From positions 1,963,620 to 2,027,619 of the forward strand of contig JAHRYM010000001.1 in NCBI GenBank assembly GCA_020622085.1: a stretch of DNA of 64,000 nt, given 5' to 3'. Source of the stretch: Paracoccaceae bacterium. GTDB lineage: Bacteria; Pseudomonadota; Alphaproteobacteria; Rhodobacterales; Rhodobacteraceae. How positions within the stretch are numbered: the first letter of the stretch is position 1; each line of letters opens with the position of its first letter. This document shows, one piece after another, positions 8,817-17,087 of this stretch. The position numbers and the translations under genes are program-made. The notes beneath the pieces are model-generated. The model saw nothing but the letters and a program-made list of their open reading frames with translations, searched no databases and was not told the origin of the DNA.

Positions 8817-10397
8817 TCAGGACACGAGCACCGGGGTCATGTGGATCACCGTCGGGCCATCGGCCACCAGCGCCTGCCGAAGGGCTGCGCGCAAGTCCTC
8901 AAGGCTTTGCGGCGCGGCCGTGTGGCAACCCCAGGCGCGGGCAAGGGCGATGAAGTCGGGGTTGCGGGCAATGACCGCGTTCGGCGCGATCTGCGAGCGC
9001 TGCATCGATTCCTCGATTTCCTTCAGCTTGCCGTTGTCCCAGACAAGGATCGGCAGCGGCAGGCCAAGTTCGACTGCGGTGCCCAGTTCCTGGATGGTAT
9101 ACTGGAATCCGTAGTCCCCGGCGATCGCCACCACCGGGCGGGCGCGCAGGCCGGCCTTGGCACCGATGGCCGCAGGCAGCGCATAGCCCAGCGTCCCGTA
9201 GCCCCAGGGGTGGTGCCAGAGGCCCGGCGCTGGCAGGTCCAGCGCCTCGTTGGCGACATAGGCAAACTGGGTCATGTCAGAGAAATACATCGTATCGGGC
9301 GGCAGCGCCGCCTGGATCGCCTCGGCAATGGGCAGTATGCCGGGACGTTCGGCATCGACCTCGGCGCGGAAGCGGGCGCGGGCCGATGCCACTTCAGCGG
9401 CGGTCCAATCGCTTGTCCCGGGGGCCAGGCGTTCGGCAAGCGCGGCCAGAACATCGCCCGCATCCCCGCAGATCGAAAGGTCAGCCGGGTGGATGTCGGT
9501 CAGCTCGCCCGGGTCCAGATCGACGCGGATCAGCGGGCAGAGATGGCCCAGGTGATCGCGCCAGAGGTCGGTTTCGGCAAGCTCGGTCCCGATGGCGATC
9601 ACCAGATCGGCGCGGGCGAAGATGCTGGCGCTGTCGGGCCGGGCAAGGGTGGGGCCGAAGTGCAGGGGATCGCCCGGCGCCGGGATGCCGCGCCCTGCCC
9701 CGGTGACGAAGCTGGCGGCATGACGGCGCGCCAGAACCGCGCGGGCGGCTTCATGCCCGCCCACCGCGCCGCCGCCGAAGATGAAAAGCGGGCGGCGGGA
9801 TTTTTCGATCATGCCTACTGCCTGCGCCACATCCGCCGCGCGAGGACGTTCGGGCAGGTGCGGCGCGGGGCGCGCGGCCTCGGCCGGAAGGCCCAGAACC
9901 TCGATCGGGACGTGAATCGCCTTCGGGCGCGGGCGGGCGCAGGCGAATTCGGCGAAGGCCCGGTCGATCAGCCGATAGGCGCTCGACGCCTCCATCGCGG
10001 TATGGGACCAGTCGCAGACCGTTCCCGCCGCAGCTTCCTGATCGCGCATGTCGTGAAGTCGCGCCTTCCCCATCTTCAGATCGCCCCGGTTGAGGCAGGA
10101 CGCAATGACCAGCACCGGCACGCTGTCGGAATGCGCCTGCCCGAGCGGCGTCAGGATATTCGTCAGTCCCGGCCCGGTGATGACATAGGCCACGCCCGGC
10201 TTCCCCGTCGCGCGGGCATAGCCGTCGGCCATGAACCCCGCCCCCTGTTCGTGCCGCGCAAGGACATGGGTGATCCCTGCTTCCTCGATCCCGCGATACA
10301 GCTCGACGTTATGGACACCGGGGATGCCGAAGATCACCTCGACCCCGCGATCCTTCAGCATATGGGAAATCTGCGCGCCAAGCGGGCGGGTGGGCAT
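8817..10397 (-). CDS. ThDP-dependent decarboxylase/synthase-family enzyme, paralog 1
   Basis: 526 aa with the three-domain layout of the acetolactate synthase / benzoylformate decarboxylase superfamily. The Pyr-domain catalytic Glu is in LARHEQGAGFMADGYARATG, and FGIPGVHNVELYRG matches 2-ketoarginine decarboxylase-like proteins. The ThDP Mg-binding motif is atypical: residues 427-430 read GDYG instead of GDGG, followed by WDN at 453-455. An AAGGAG sits before ATG 10397. It lies at the end of a minus-strand run (M20 amidohydrolase, ureohydrolase, folE2). It resembles the ThDP protein at 24292-25908 but is clearly diverged. 5-guanidino-2-oxopentanoate decarboxylase is a candidate function, supported only by similarity and the ureohydrolase neighbour; acetolactate synthase is less likely because no small subunit is present. 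Confidence 0.8.
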   Translation of the reverse strand: MPTRPLGAQISHMLKDRGVEVIFGIPGVHNVELYRGIEEAGITHVLARHEQGAGFMADGYARATGKPGVAYVITGPGLTNILTPLGQAHSDSVPVLVIASCLNRGDLKMGKARLHDMRDQEAAAGTVCDWSHTAMEASSAYRLIDRAFAEFACARPRPKAIHVPIEVLGLPAEAARPAPHLPERPRAADVAQAVGMIEKSRRPLFIFGGGAVGGHEAARAVLARRHAASFVTGAGRGIPAPGDPLHFGPTLARPDSASIFARADLVIAIGTELAETDLWRDHLGHLCPLIRVDLDPGELTDIHPADLSICGDAGDVLAALAERLAPGTSDWTAAEVASARARFRAEVDAERPGILPIAEAIQAALPPDTMYFSDMTQFAYVANEALDLPAPGLWHHPWGYGTLGYALPAAIGAKAGLRARPVVAIAGDYGFQYTIQELGTAVELGLPLPILVWDNGKLKEIEESMQRSQIAPNAVIARNPDFIALARAWGCHTAAPQSLEDLRAALRQALVADGPTVIHMTPVLVS

Positions 10398-10517
10398 CGG
10401 GCGTCTCCTTGCGGTTCTTGTTTGCCGGCCGGAGCGTCCTTCGGACAAACGCGCATTGTCAATGCCGCGAGCGACATTGCACCGGCGGGGACGGATCATG
10501 CATGGGGGCAGAGGCGG

Positions 10518-11615
10518 TCAGCCCGCGTGGTGGAGCGTTGCGAAAAGCTGCGGATCAAGGCTTTCGGCGGCGAAGGTCGGGCCTTCGGTCAGGACCGACA
10601 CCGCGTCATGGCTGTGCAGGCTTTCCTGATGGCTGGCCGCGATGCGGAAATCGCCGATGCGCGGATCGGACAGCAGTTCCTTGGCGAAGGCGCGCACCGC
10701 GTCTTCAACGAAGATCGGATTGGCGGCGTTCAGTTCCGCGAAGGCCTGTTCATCCTCGCGCTTGACCATCACCTGCGTCTCGGTCGGCACGGCGGTGCGG
10801 GCGTGGTCGATCAGGTCTTCATACCACAGGCAAGGGCCCGGCTTCGCCTCGACCGAGATCCGCGCGACGGAACGCTGCGAATGCGGTGTCGCCAGTTGCG
10901 CGCGCGTCCGGCGGGCGTGTTCGGACAGTTCCAGCGAACAGGGGCAGGTCGAGGAATAGACGTAATCCAGATGGATCATCTGCTTGCGCTGGCCCTTGTG
11001 TTCGGAAAGCTCCAGCGCGATGGCGTAATACTGCCAGCCCGACAGGCCCGAACGCAGCGACCTGACCCGCGCCGGAAAGGAAAACCGCATCTGGAGCCGG
11101 GCATCGTGGCTGCCCAGATCGGTCTTGTAGTCATCGAGCACCGATTCCATCACCTGAAGGCTGAAGGTCCGTTCGGCATGGCCATAGAAGGACCGCATGA
11201 TCCGGCTCATGTTGATGCCCTTGGAATGGGCATCAAGGCTGACGGTGCCGGTGACGGATGTTTCCAGCGTCAGATCGCCGCCACCACGGGTATGGAAGCG
11301 GATCGGCAGGCGGAAGTTCGAGATGCCGACATGCTGGATCTGGGCTTTCGCGCCGACGATCAGGCTCGACGGGCCGTTCTGAAGGTCGGGCATCCCGGCG
11401 CGATAGGCGGCATCGGGGCGGAAATCTTCCGCGTAGCTGCGCGACAGGTCGGGGTAGTTCGAAACCTCGTTCCCCGGCAGCAGGCGGGCGATGGCCGGGT
11501 CCAGCCGCGCCACCTCGACCGGGTCGGCGCGTTCCGCCCAGGCCCGCAGCGTCGCCAGCGCCGCTTCGGCGGCGTGGCGGTCGGGCTGGTTCGTCAGGTC
11601 GCTCATAACCGTCAT
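10518..11615 (-). CDS. folE2: GTP cyclohydrolase FolE2 (type IB)
   Basis: 365-aa enzyme making 7,8-dihydroneopterin triphosphate from GTP, the first step of folate (and queuosine) synthesis. It has the FolE2 layout: VGISNFRLPIRF, the tunnelling-fold core, and the metal/catalytic Cys motif SSTCPCSLELSEH, followed by SQRSVARISVEA. Many alphaproteobacteria use FolE2 in place of the zinc enzyme FolE. Of the in-frame ATGs at 11606 and 11615, the latter is chosen because GAGGGA lies five bases before it. The folE2 promoter is probably in the 160-bp gap to the ureohydrolase gene. Confidence 0.95.
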   Translation of the reverse strand: MTVMSDLTNQPDRHAAEAALATLRAWAERADPVEVARLDPAIARLLPGNEVSNYPDLSRSYAEDFRPDAAYRAGMPDLQNGPSSLIVGAKAQIQHVGISNFRLPIRFHTRGGGDLTLETSVTGTVSLDAHSKGINMSRIMRSFYGHAERTFSLQVMESVLDDYKTDLGSHDARLQMRFSFPARVRSLRSGLSGWQYYAIALELSEHKGQRKQMIHLDYVYSSTCPCSLELSEHARRTRAQLATPHSQRSVARISVEAKPGPCLWYEDLIDHARTAVPTETQVMVKREDEQAFAELNAANPIFVEDAVRAFAKELLSDPRIGDFRIAASHQESLHSHDAVSVLTEGPTFAAESLDPQLFATLHHAG

Positions 11616-11732
11616 CTCGGTCCCTCGTCGGCAAATGGCGTGACGCCCCATCCAGATGGGCGTCCGGCAGGCGCTCATTCAAGCCTGGCTTTGATCTTTA
11701 CGTCACCGCAACGGAAAAGTTGCATTCTTTTC

Positions 11733-11768
11733 CCGCCGCCCTGCCAAGTTTTTCCGACAAGGCGGCGG
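11733..11768 (-). terminator. Hairpin after the ureohydrolase gene
   Basis: An 8-bp perfect inverted repeat (CCGCCGCC / GGCGGCGG) with a 20-nt loop lies just downstream of the ureohydrolase stop. No clear T run follows, so termination is uncertain. Confidence 0.3.
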
Positions 11769-11774
11769 AAAGGT

Positions 11775-12743
11775 TCAGCCGCGATGGCCTTTGGCCCAGG
11801 CCAGCAGGCACAGGATTTCATGCGCGACATGCGCCCCGGCGATGGCGGTGGCCCCCGTGGTGTCATAGGGCGGCGAAACCTCGACCACGTCACCGCCCTT
11901 GATGTCGATCCCCGCCAGATCGCGCAGGATCGCCGCCGCCTGCCAGCTTGCCAGCCCGCCCCAGACCGGCGTTCCGGTGCCGGGCGCAAAGGCAGGGTCC
12001 AGCGCGTCGATGTCGAAGGTCAGGTAGACGGGACGGTCGCCCAGAATGCCCCTGATCTTTTCCACCACGGCGTGGGTGCCGGTTTCATGCACCTCGCGCG
12101 CGTCGATGACGTTCACGCCCAGAAAATCGTCGTTATGGGTGCGGATGCCCACCTGGACCGAGGTGGCAGGATCGACGATGCCGGACTTCACCGCCTTGTA
12201 GAACATCGTGCCGTGGTCGATCCGGGTGAAGTCGTCGTCCTTCCAGGTGTCGCAATGGGCGTCGAAATGCAGCAGACTGATGGGGCCGAAGACTTCGGCA
12301 TAGGCGCGCAGGATCGGGAAGGTGATGTAGTGATCACCCCCCAGCGTGACGCTGGCCGCGCCTGCGGCAAGGATCGTGCGGATATGGGCGGTCAGCCGAT
12401 CGGGAAAATCGGCGGTTTTCGCGTAGTCGAAGGCCAGATCGCCATAGTCGATGATATCAAGCGCCTCCAGCGGGCTGATCGGCCAGCCGTAGGGCGGATC
12501 GAAGGGCTGGAGGCTCGATGCCTCGCGGATGGCGCGCGGGCCGAAGCGGGTGCCGGGGCGGTGGGTGACCGCCTGATCGAAGGGCACGCCGGTCACGGCC
12601 ACATCGACGCCGGTCAGGTCTTTCGTGTAGCGGCGGCGCAGGAAGCTTGTCGCGCCGCCAAAGGCGTTTTCAAAGGCAAGTCCGCGCCGCTGATCGGCGG
12701 TGAAGGCCAGGTCGACCTGGCTTTTCGCATCTTCCAGTCCCAT
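11775..12743 (-). CDS. speB: Agmatinase-family ureohydrolase
   Basis: 322-aa cytoplasmic manganese ureohydrolase that releases urea from a guanidino substrate. All metal motifs are present: TLGGDHYITFP, LLHFDAHCDTW (DAHxD) and YLTFDIDALDPAFAPGTGTP (DIDxxDP). The N-terminus is fixed by ATG 12743, six bases after GGAG. Agmatine (giving putrescine) is the default substrate for sequences of this type, but the neighbouring ThDP enzyme resembling 2-ketoarginine decarboxylase makes 4-guanidinobutyrate a real alternative. It lies between the M20 amidohydrolase gene (upstream, 106-bp gap) and folE2 on the same strand. Confidence 0.92.
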   Translation of the reverse strand: MGLEDAKSQVDLAFTADQRRGLAFENAFGGATSFLRRRYTKDLTGVDVAVTGVPFDQAVTHRPGTRFGPRAIREASSLQPFDPPYGWPISPLEALDIIDYGDLAFDYAKTADFPDRLTAHIRTILAAGAASVTLGGDHYITFPILRAYAEVFGPISLLHFDAHCDTWKDDDFTRIDHGTMFYKAVKSGIVDPATSVQVGIRTHNDDFLGVNVIDAREVHETGTHAVVEKIRGILGDRPVYLTFDIDALDPAFAPGTGTPVWGGLASWQAAAILRDLAGIDIKGGDVVEVSPPYDTTGATAIAGAHVAHEILCLLAWAKGHRG

Positions 12744-12849
12744 TGGAACTCCGGGCGAAAGCTCGCGCGTCGTTCGGGGCCGGAGACGGCGCTGATCCGG
12801 GCGGCGGACAGGAAAGCCTGCCGCGATGGCCCTGTCAAGAACTGGCGCG

Positions 12850-14016
12850 TCAGCCCGCCAGCGGTTGCGCCCGCTCGACCAGCCGTGCAAGGAAACTGGC
12901 ACCCACGGGCGCGACCTCGTCGTTGAAGTCATATGCCGCGTGGTGCAGGCCCGGGCCATCGCCCTGCCCCAGGAACAGGTAGCAGCCGGGGCGGGCCTGC
13001 AGCAGGTAGGAAAAATCCTCGGCCCCCATTTCGCGCACGGAATTGCCGTCCACCGCCGCATCGCCCGCCACTTCGCGCGCGACATCGACGGCAAAGGCGG
13101 TCTTGGCCGCATCGTTCACCGTGGCCGGATAGCCGATGTCATAGTCAAGCCGCAGTTCCACCCGGTGCGCCGCCGCAATCCCCTCGACGATCTCGGTGAA
13201 CCGCGCCTGCAAGAGCTTGCGCACATCGGCATCGAAGCTGCGGATCGTGGCGCAGAACCGGGCTTCTTCGGGGATGATGTTGCTCGCCGTGCCGGCATGG
13301 ATCTGCGTGACCGAAACGACCGCCTCTTTCACCGGATTGACGTTGCGCGCGACGATGGTCTGGAGCGCCGCGATCATCGACACCGCCGCCGGAATCGGGT
13401 CGATGCAGTCCTGCGGCATCGCGCCGTGCCCGCCCTTGCCCTTCAGCGTGACCCAAGCCGTATCGACCGCCGCCATGATCGGCCCCGGCGTGGTGACGAA
13501 ATGGCCAAAGGGCGTGTTGGGCGCATTGTGGATCGCATAGACCTCGGCAATGCCGAAGCGCTCCATGATCCCCTCCCTGACCATGACCTCGCCGCCGCCG
13601 CCATCTTCCTCGGCGGGCTGGAAGATCAGCGCGACGCGCCCCGAGAACCGCCGCGACTCGGCCAGATAGCGGGCGGCACCCAGAAGCATTGTCGTATGGC
13701 CGTCGTGGCCGCAGGCATGCATCTTGCCATCCGTCTTCGAGGCATGGGCGGCCCCCGTCGCCTCGCGGATCGGCAGGGCATCGAAATCGGCGCGCAGGCC
13801 GATGGTCGGCCCTTCACCCTGGCCGTTGATGATCGCCACGATCCCGGTCCGGGCGATGCCCTCATGGATTTCATCCACCCCGAAGTCGCGCAGGCGCGCA
13901 CCGATGAAAGCGGCGGTCCTGGGGCAATCGAAGCCCAGTTCGGGGTTTTCGTGCAGGTGACGGCGCCATGCGGTCATGTCGGGGGTAAAATCGGCGATGC
14001 GGTTCAGGACGGGCAT
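12850..14016 (-). CDS. M20 amidohydrolase / hippurate hydrolase-like
   Basis: 388-aa M20D metallo-amidohydrolase (hippurate hydrolase, N-acyl amino acid deacylase group). It contains WRRHLHENPELGFDCPRTA, the metal motif KMHACGHDGHTTMLLG, IFQPAEEDGGGG with the catalytic Glu pair, then the dimerisation lid and HNAPNTPFG, and ends with MGAEDFSYLL (the late metal Glu/Asp) and HHAAYDFND. Cytoplasmic: no signal peptide. Its start at 14016 is divergent from mazG (14086), so the short gap must hold promoters for both. It is first in the minus-strand run with the ureohydrolase, folE2 and ThDP genes; the precise N-acyl substrate cannot be read from sequence. Confidence 0.93.
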   Translation of the reverse strand: MPVLNRIADFTPDMTAWRRHLHENPELGFDCPRTAAFIGARLRDFGVDEIHEGIARTGIVAIINGQGEGPTIGLRADFDALPIREATGAAHASKTDGKMHACGHDGHTTMLLGAARYLAESRRFSGRVALIFQPAEEDGGGGEVMVREGIMERFGIAEVYAIHNAPNTPFGHFVTTPGPIMAAVDTAWVTLKGKGGHGAMPQDCIDPIPAAVSMIAALQTIVARNVNPVKEAVVSVTQIHAGTASNIIPEEARFCATIRSFDADVRKLLQARFTEIVEGIAAAHRVELRLDYDIGYPATVNDAAKTAFAVDVAREVAGDAAVDGNSVREMGAEDFSYLLQARPGCYLFLGQGDGPGLHHAAYDFNDEVAPVGASFLARLVERAQPLAG

Positions 14017-14085
14017 GACGTGGACTTCCGGGCTTGGGTCAGGGATATACGGATGCGACACAAGCGCAATTCGGGACAAACCGCA

Positions 14086-14928
14086 ATGGCACAGAGGCCC
14101 CTGACCTCGGACGAGGTGATCCACGATCCGCTGACCGACCCGATGCTGCGCCTGCGCGAAATCATGCGCCGCCTGCGCGACCCGATGGGCGGCTGCCCCT
14201 GGGATCTGGAACAGGACTTCGCCTCGATCGCGCCCTACACCATCGAGGAAGCCTACGAGGTCGCCGATGCGATCGAGCGGCAGGACTGGCCCGACCTGAA
14301 GGGCGAACTGGGCGATCTGCTGCTGCAATCGGTCTATCACGCGCAGATGGCGGAAGAGGCCGGGCACTTCGGTTTCGACGACGTGGCCCGCACCATCGCC
14401 GACAAGATGATCGCCCGCCATCCGCATGTCTTTGGCGAGGAATCGCGCGACAAGTCGGCGGACCAACAGACGCTGGACTGGGAAAGGCTGAAGGCGGCCG
14501 AACGGGCGAAGCGTGCCGAAGCCGGGGTTCTGGACGGTGTGGCACAGGGTCTTCCGGCACTGACCCGGGCGGTGAAGCTGCAAAACCGCGCCGCACGGGT
14601 GGGGTTCGACTGGCCCTCCACCGATGAGGTGCTGGAGAAGCTTGTCGAGGAAACCCACGAGTTGATCGCGGCGCACCAGAGCCTGTCGCAGGACGAGATC
14701 ACCGAGGAATTCGGCGACCTGCTGTTTGTCATGGCCAACCTCGCGCGTCATCTGGACATCGACCCGGAGGGCGCATTGCGGGCGGCAAACGCCAAGTTCA
14801 CAAGGCGCTTCGGGTCGATCGAGGCGGCGCTGGCCCAAAGGGGCAAGCACCCGCAGCAGTCGACCCTGGCCGAGATGGACGCGCTTTGGGATGCGGCGAA
14901 GCGCGCCGAGAGGGCGGCCAAGGGCTGA
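14086..14928 (+). CDS. mazG: Nucleoside triphosphate pyrophosphohydrolase MazG
   Basis: 280-aa all-alpha NTP pyrophosphohydrolase with two MazG repeats. The first holds REIMRRLRDPMGGCPWDLEQ and YTIEEAYEVADAIE with the EExxE metal site and KGELGDLLLQ (ExxD). The second repeats LVEETHELIAA and TEEFGDLLFVMANLARHL. It hydrolyses non-canonical or excess NTPs to NMP and PPi and can lower ppGpp pools in E. coli. Two starts are possible: ATG 14053 has the better AGGGA spacing and adds 11 residues (RHKRNSGQTA), while ATG 14086 fits the usual N-terminus; the latter is given here. Confidence 0.95.
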   Translation: MAQRPLTSDEVIHDPLTDPMLRLREIMRRLRDPMGGCPWDLEQDFASIAPYTIEEAYEVADAIERQDWPDLKGELGDLLLQSVYHAQMAEEAGHFGFDDVARTIADKMIARHPHVFGEESRDKSADQQTLDWERLKAAERAKRAEAGVLDGVAQGLPALTRAVKLQNRAARVGFDWPSTDEVLEKLVEETHELIAAHQSLSQDEITEEFGDLLFVMANLARHLDIDPEGALRAANAKFTRRFGSIEAALAQRGKHPQQSTLAEMDALWDAAKRAERAAKG

Positions 14929-14941
14929 TCCGAAACCTTTT

Positions 14942-14975
14942 GTCTTGACCCGAGTATTTTTGTCGGAAATAAGAC
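14942..14975 (+). promoter_or_regulatory. AT-rich promoter/dyad upstream of the iron-binding protein gene
   Basis: The 79-bp gap after mazG contains TTGACC at 14945-14950 and TAAGAC at 14970-14975, a possible -35/-10 pair with a 19-base spacer. The same stretch is bounded by an imperfect dyad (GTCTT ... AAGAC). As the downstream gene encodes an iron-binding protein, an iron-responsive regulator site would be expected here, but I cannot match it to a known box. Confidence 0.35.
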
Positions 14976-15007
14976 CCCCAGTCACACCGACCAGAGGTTT
15001 CACCGAC

Positions 15008-16012
15008 ATGAATGCGCGTATCCTGCTTTCCCTGCCGCTTCTTGCGCTTGCCGTCCCGGCGGCCGCAGAGGAGGTCAACGTCTATTCGCACCGCCAGCCC
15101 GAACTGGTGCAGCCGCTGTTTGACGCCTTCACCGCCAAGACCGGCGTGAAGGTCAACGTGGCCTTCGTCGACAAGGGCATGGTCGAACGCCTGCAAAGCG
15201 AAGGCGATCGTTCGCCCGCCGATCTGGTGATGACGGTCGACATCGCGCGCCTTACACAGATCGTCGATGCGGGCGTGACCCAGCCCGTCAGCGACAAGGT
15301 GCTGGAAGACGCGATCCCGGCCGAATACCGCGACCCGGCCGGCCAGTGGTTCGGCCTGACCAGCCGCGCCCGCGTGATCTACGCCAGCAAGGAGCGCGTG
15401 AAGGACGGCGAGGTTACGACCTACGAAGACCTGGCCGACCCCAAGTGGAAGGGCCGGATCTGCACCCGGTCGGGGACGCATGACTACAACCTTGCGCTGA
15501 TGGCGGCGATGATCGGTCACCACGACGAGGCTTACGCCAAGAAATGGGCGGAAGGCCTGAAGGCCAATCTCGCGCGCAAGCCCGAAGGCGGCGACCGCGA
15601 TCAGGCCAAGGCGATCTGGGCCGGCGAATGCGACATCGCGCTGGGCAACACCTATTACATGGGCGAGATGCTGGCGAACCCCGAACAGAAGGAATGGGCC
15701 GACGCCTCGCGCATCGTCTTCCCGGCCTTCGAAGGCGGCGGCACCCATGTGAACGTCTCGGGCATCGCGATGACCAAGGCGGCACCCAACAAGGACGCGG
15801 CGCTGAAGCTGATGGAATTCCTCGTCTCGGACGAGGCGCAGAAGATCTACGCCGAAACCAACCACGAATTCCCGCTGAAAGCCGGGGTCGAACGGTCGGA
15901 TCTGGTGAAAAGCTGGGGCGATTTCACCCCCGACAGCCTGAGCCTTACAGAGGTGGCGAAGCTGCGCCCGGCGGCCCTGAAGCTGATGGAAGAGGTCAAT
16001 TTCGACGGCTGA
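15008..16012 (+). CDS. fbpA: Fe(III) ABC transporter periplasmic-binding protein
   Basis: 334 aa with a signal peptide (LLSLPLLALAVPAAAEEVNVYS, cleavage near AAA|EE). Mature start VNVYSHRQPELVQPLFDAF, followed by ADLVMTVDIARL, RARVIYASKERV, CTRSGTHDYNLALMA, GNTYYMGEM and HVNVSGIAMTK, is characteristic of the FbpA/FutA/AfuA ferric-binding family. The paired tyrosines in NTYYMGE are the usual iron-ligand region. It would capture ferric ion in the periplasm. No permease or ATPase gene is adjacent, so the transporter parts must be elsewhere or shared. A strong intrinsic terminator follows directly, making this a single-gene unit. Confidence 0.93.
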   Translation: MNARILLSLPLLALAVPAAAEEVNVYSHRQPELVQPLFDAFTAKTGVKVNVAFVDKGMVERLQSEGDRSPADLVMTVDIARLTQIVDAGVTQPVSDKVLEDAIPAEYRDPAGQWFGLTSRARVIYASKERVKDGEVTTYEDLADPKWKGRICTRSGTHDYNLALMAAMIGHHDEAYAKKWAEGLKANLARKPEGGDRDQAKAIWAGECDIALGNTYYMGEMLANPEQKEWADASRIVFPAFEGGGTHVNVSGIAMTKAAPNKDAALKLMEFLVSDEAQKIYAETNHEFPLKAGVERSDLVKSWGDFTPDSLSLTEVAKLRPAALKLMEEVNFDG

Positions 16013-16035
16013 CCGGCCACCAGCCCGCAAAGACG

Positions 16036-16062
16036 AAGCCCCGCCGATACGGCGGGGCTTTT
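16036..16062 (+). terminator. Intrinsic terminator after the iron-binding protein gene
   Basis: Perfect 11-bp stem AAGCCCCGCCG / CGGCGGGGCTT with a 3-nt loop, followed by TTTT, 24 bases after the stop. Classic Rho-independent structure. Confidence 0.9.
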
Positions 16063-16088
16063 ACGTTCGAAAACCGGGATCGGCGTGG

Positions 16089-16955
16089 TTATTCGGCTGC
16101 GATGCTTGCCATTGTCCCACCCACCACCTCTACACCCTCGATCCGTGCAAGACTGTCAAGGTCGGCGACATAGCGGCCGCGCAGGTCGGCAAGGCGCAGG
16201 CCCTCGAAAGCGGCCGGCACGGGAAGTTGCGGCTGGCGGGCATGGAAGGCCATCAGCCGGGCGCGCTGACCGGGGGCGAAGCGCCCGCCCGCCTTCAGGT
16301 GGCGCTGGATCATGGCAATGGCGCTGTCGGTCACCGGGGCTGCCGGTTCGGGGTGGGCCATCTGCGACAGGCACAGATCGGGCGCAAGCTGCGCAAGGAC
16401 CGCCATCGGGTCTTGCGGCGCGGCAAGAACGGTGACATGGCGCGCCTCGAGCCCCTCGCGCAGGTCTTCGACAAGGTCGAGCCAGCCGCCATCGAAGCCA
16501 TAGACCTGCGGCACCAGATCGGCAAAGGGCCGGGTCAGGCTGGCGGTCGCATGCTGCGCCCAGGCATTGGCGAAAAGCTGTTCATAAGGTTGCACCACCA
16601 GCACCAGCCGGTCGACGGCCATGCCGAGGGCGTCGCGCAGGTCGCGCGCGCGCGCGGCGGCTTCGGGGTAGAACTGCGCCTTCACCAGCCGGTCGGACTG
16701 CGCGCCGATGGCGTGGTCCGACAGGAGCAGCCCGCGCCGTTCGCCGGTGCCGCGCGCTGCCAGCGCCAGTCCGATCCCGGATGCGGCCGCCTTCGCCTCG
16801 GCGGCCTCGGTCAGGTCATCCCAGGGCGGGCAAGCGATGTCGTATCCATCTGCAATGATGGTCTGCCGGTTCGCCGCCAGAAACCGCTGGAACATCCGCG
16901 ACCCGGACGCATGAGTGCCGACGTGAACATTGATCCTATACATATAGCCCCGCAT
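16089..16955 (-). CDS. Sulfotransferase-like hypothetical protein
   Basis: 288-aa protein. The N-terminus YRINVHVGTHASGSRMFQRF resembles the PAPS-binding loop seen in bacterial sulfotransferase-like proteins (HxGTHKTGTTxxQ), with the usual K/T replaced by A/S, so cofactor binding is doubtful. LLLSDHAIGA and VDRLVLVVQPYEQLFANAW follow, the latter like the 3'-phosphate-binding segment. No signal peptide or membrane span. ATG 16955 is chosen over an upstream GTG at 16979 because GGAAGG precedes it; a third candidate is ATG 16943. It is divergent from the nucleoside hydrolase gene and convergent with the iron-binding protein gene. Fold assignment is tentative and no role is proposed. Confidence 0.6.
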   Translation of the reverse strand: MRGYMYRINVHVGTHASGSRMFQRFLAANRQTIIADGYDIACPPWDDLTEAAEAKAAASGIGLALAARGTGERRGLLLSDHAIGAQSDRLVKAQFYPEAAARARDLRDALGMAVDRLVLVVQPYEQLFANAWAQHATASLTRPFADLVPQVYGFDGGWLDLVEDLREGLEARHVTVLAAPQDPMAVLAQLAPDLCLSQMAHPEPAAPVTDSAIAMIQRHLKAGGRFAPGQRARLMAFHARQPQLPVPAAFEGLRLADLRGRYVADLDSLARIEGVEVVGGTMASIAAE

Positions 16956-17087
16956 CACGCGCCACCTTCCCCTGGGCACGCTTCTATGCTTTCACCCTGA
17001 ATGTGGCGCCGATTTGGCGACAATTTGATCCGAATTTGCTGGTCTGCACTTCAATACCGTCAGCCCCTGTAACCCGGAGCACGCATC

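Noticed and set aside
8817-10397. Acetolactate synthase large subunit (IlvB)
   Set aside because: No regulatory small subunit is nearby, and the N-terminus matches AruI-like decarboxylases better.
8841-12926. Very long open frame (about 1361 codons) on the plus strand
   Set aside because: It is antisense to the ThDP, folE2 and ureohydrolase genes, rich in Arg, Gly and Ala, and has no protein-like motifs; it arises from GC-rich codon positions.
12743-13112. Upstream extension of the ureohydrolase
   Set aside because: The extension reads antisense-like Arg/Trp-rich sequence across the M20 amidohydrolase gene; ATG 12743 with GGAG is a clear start.
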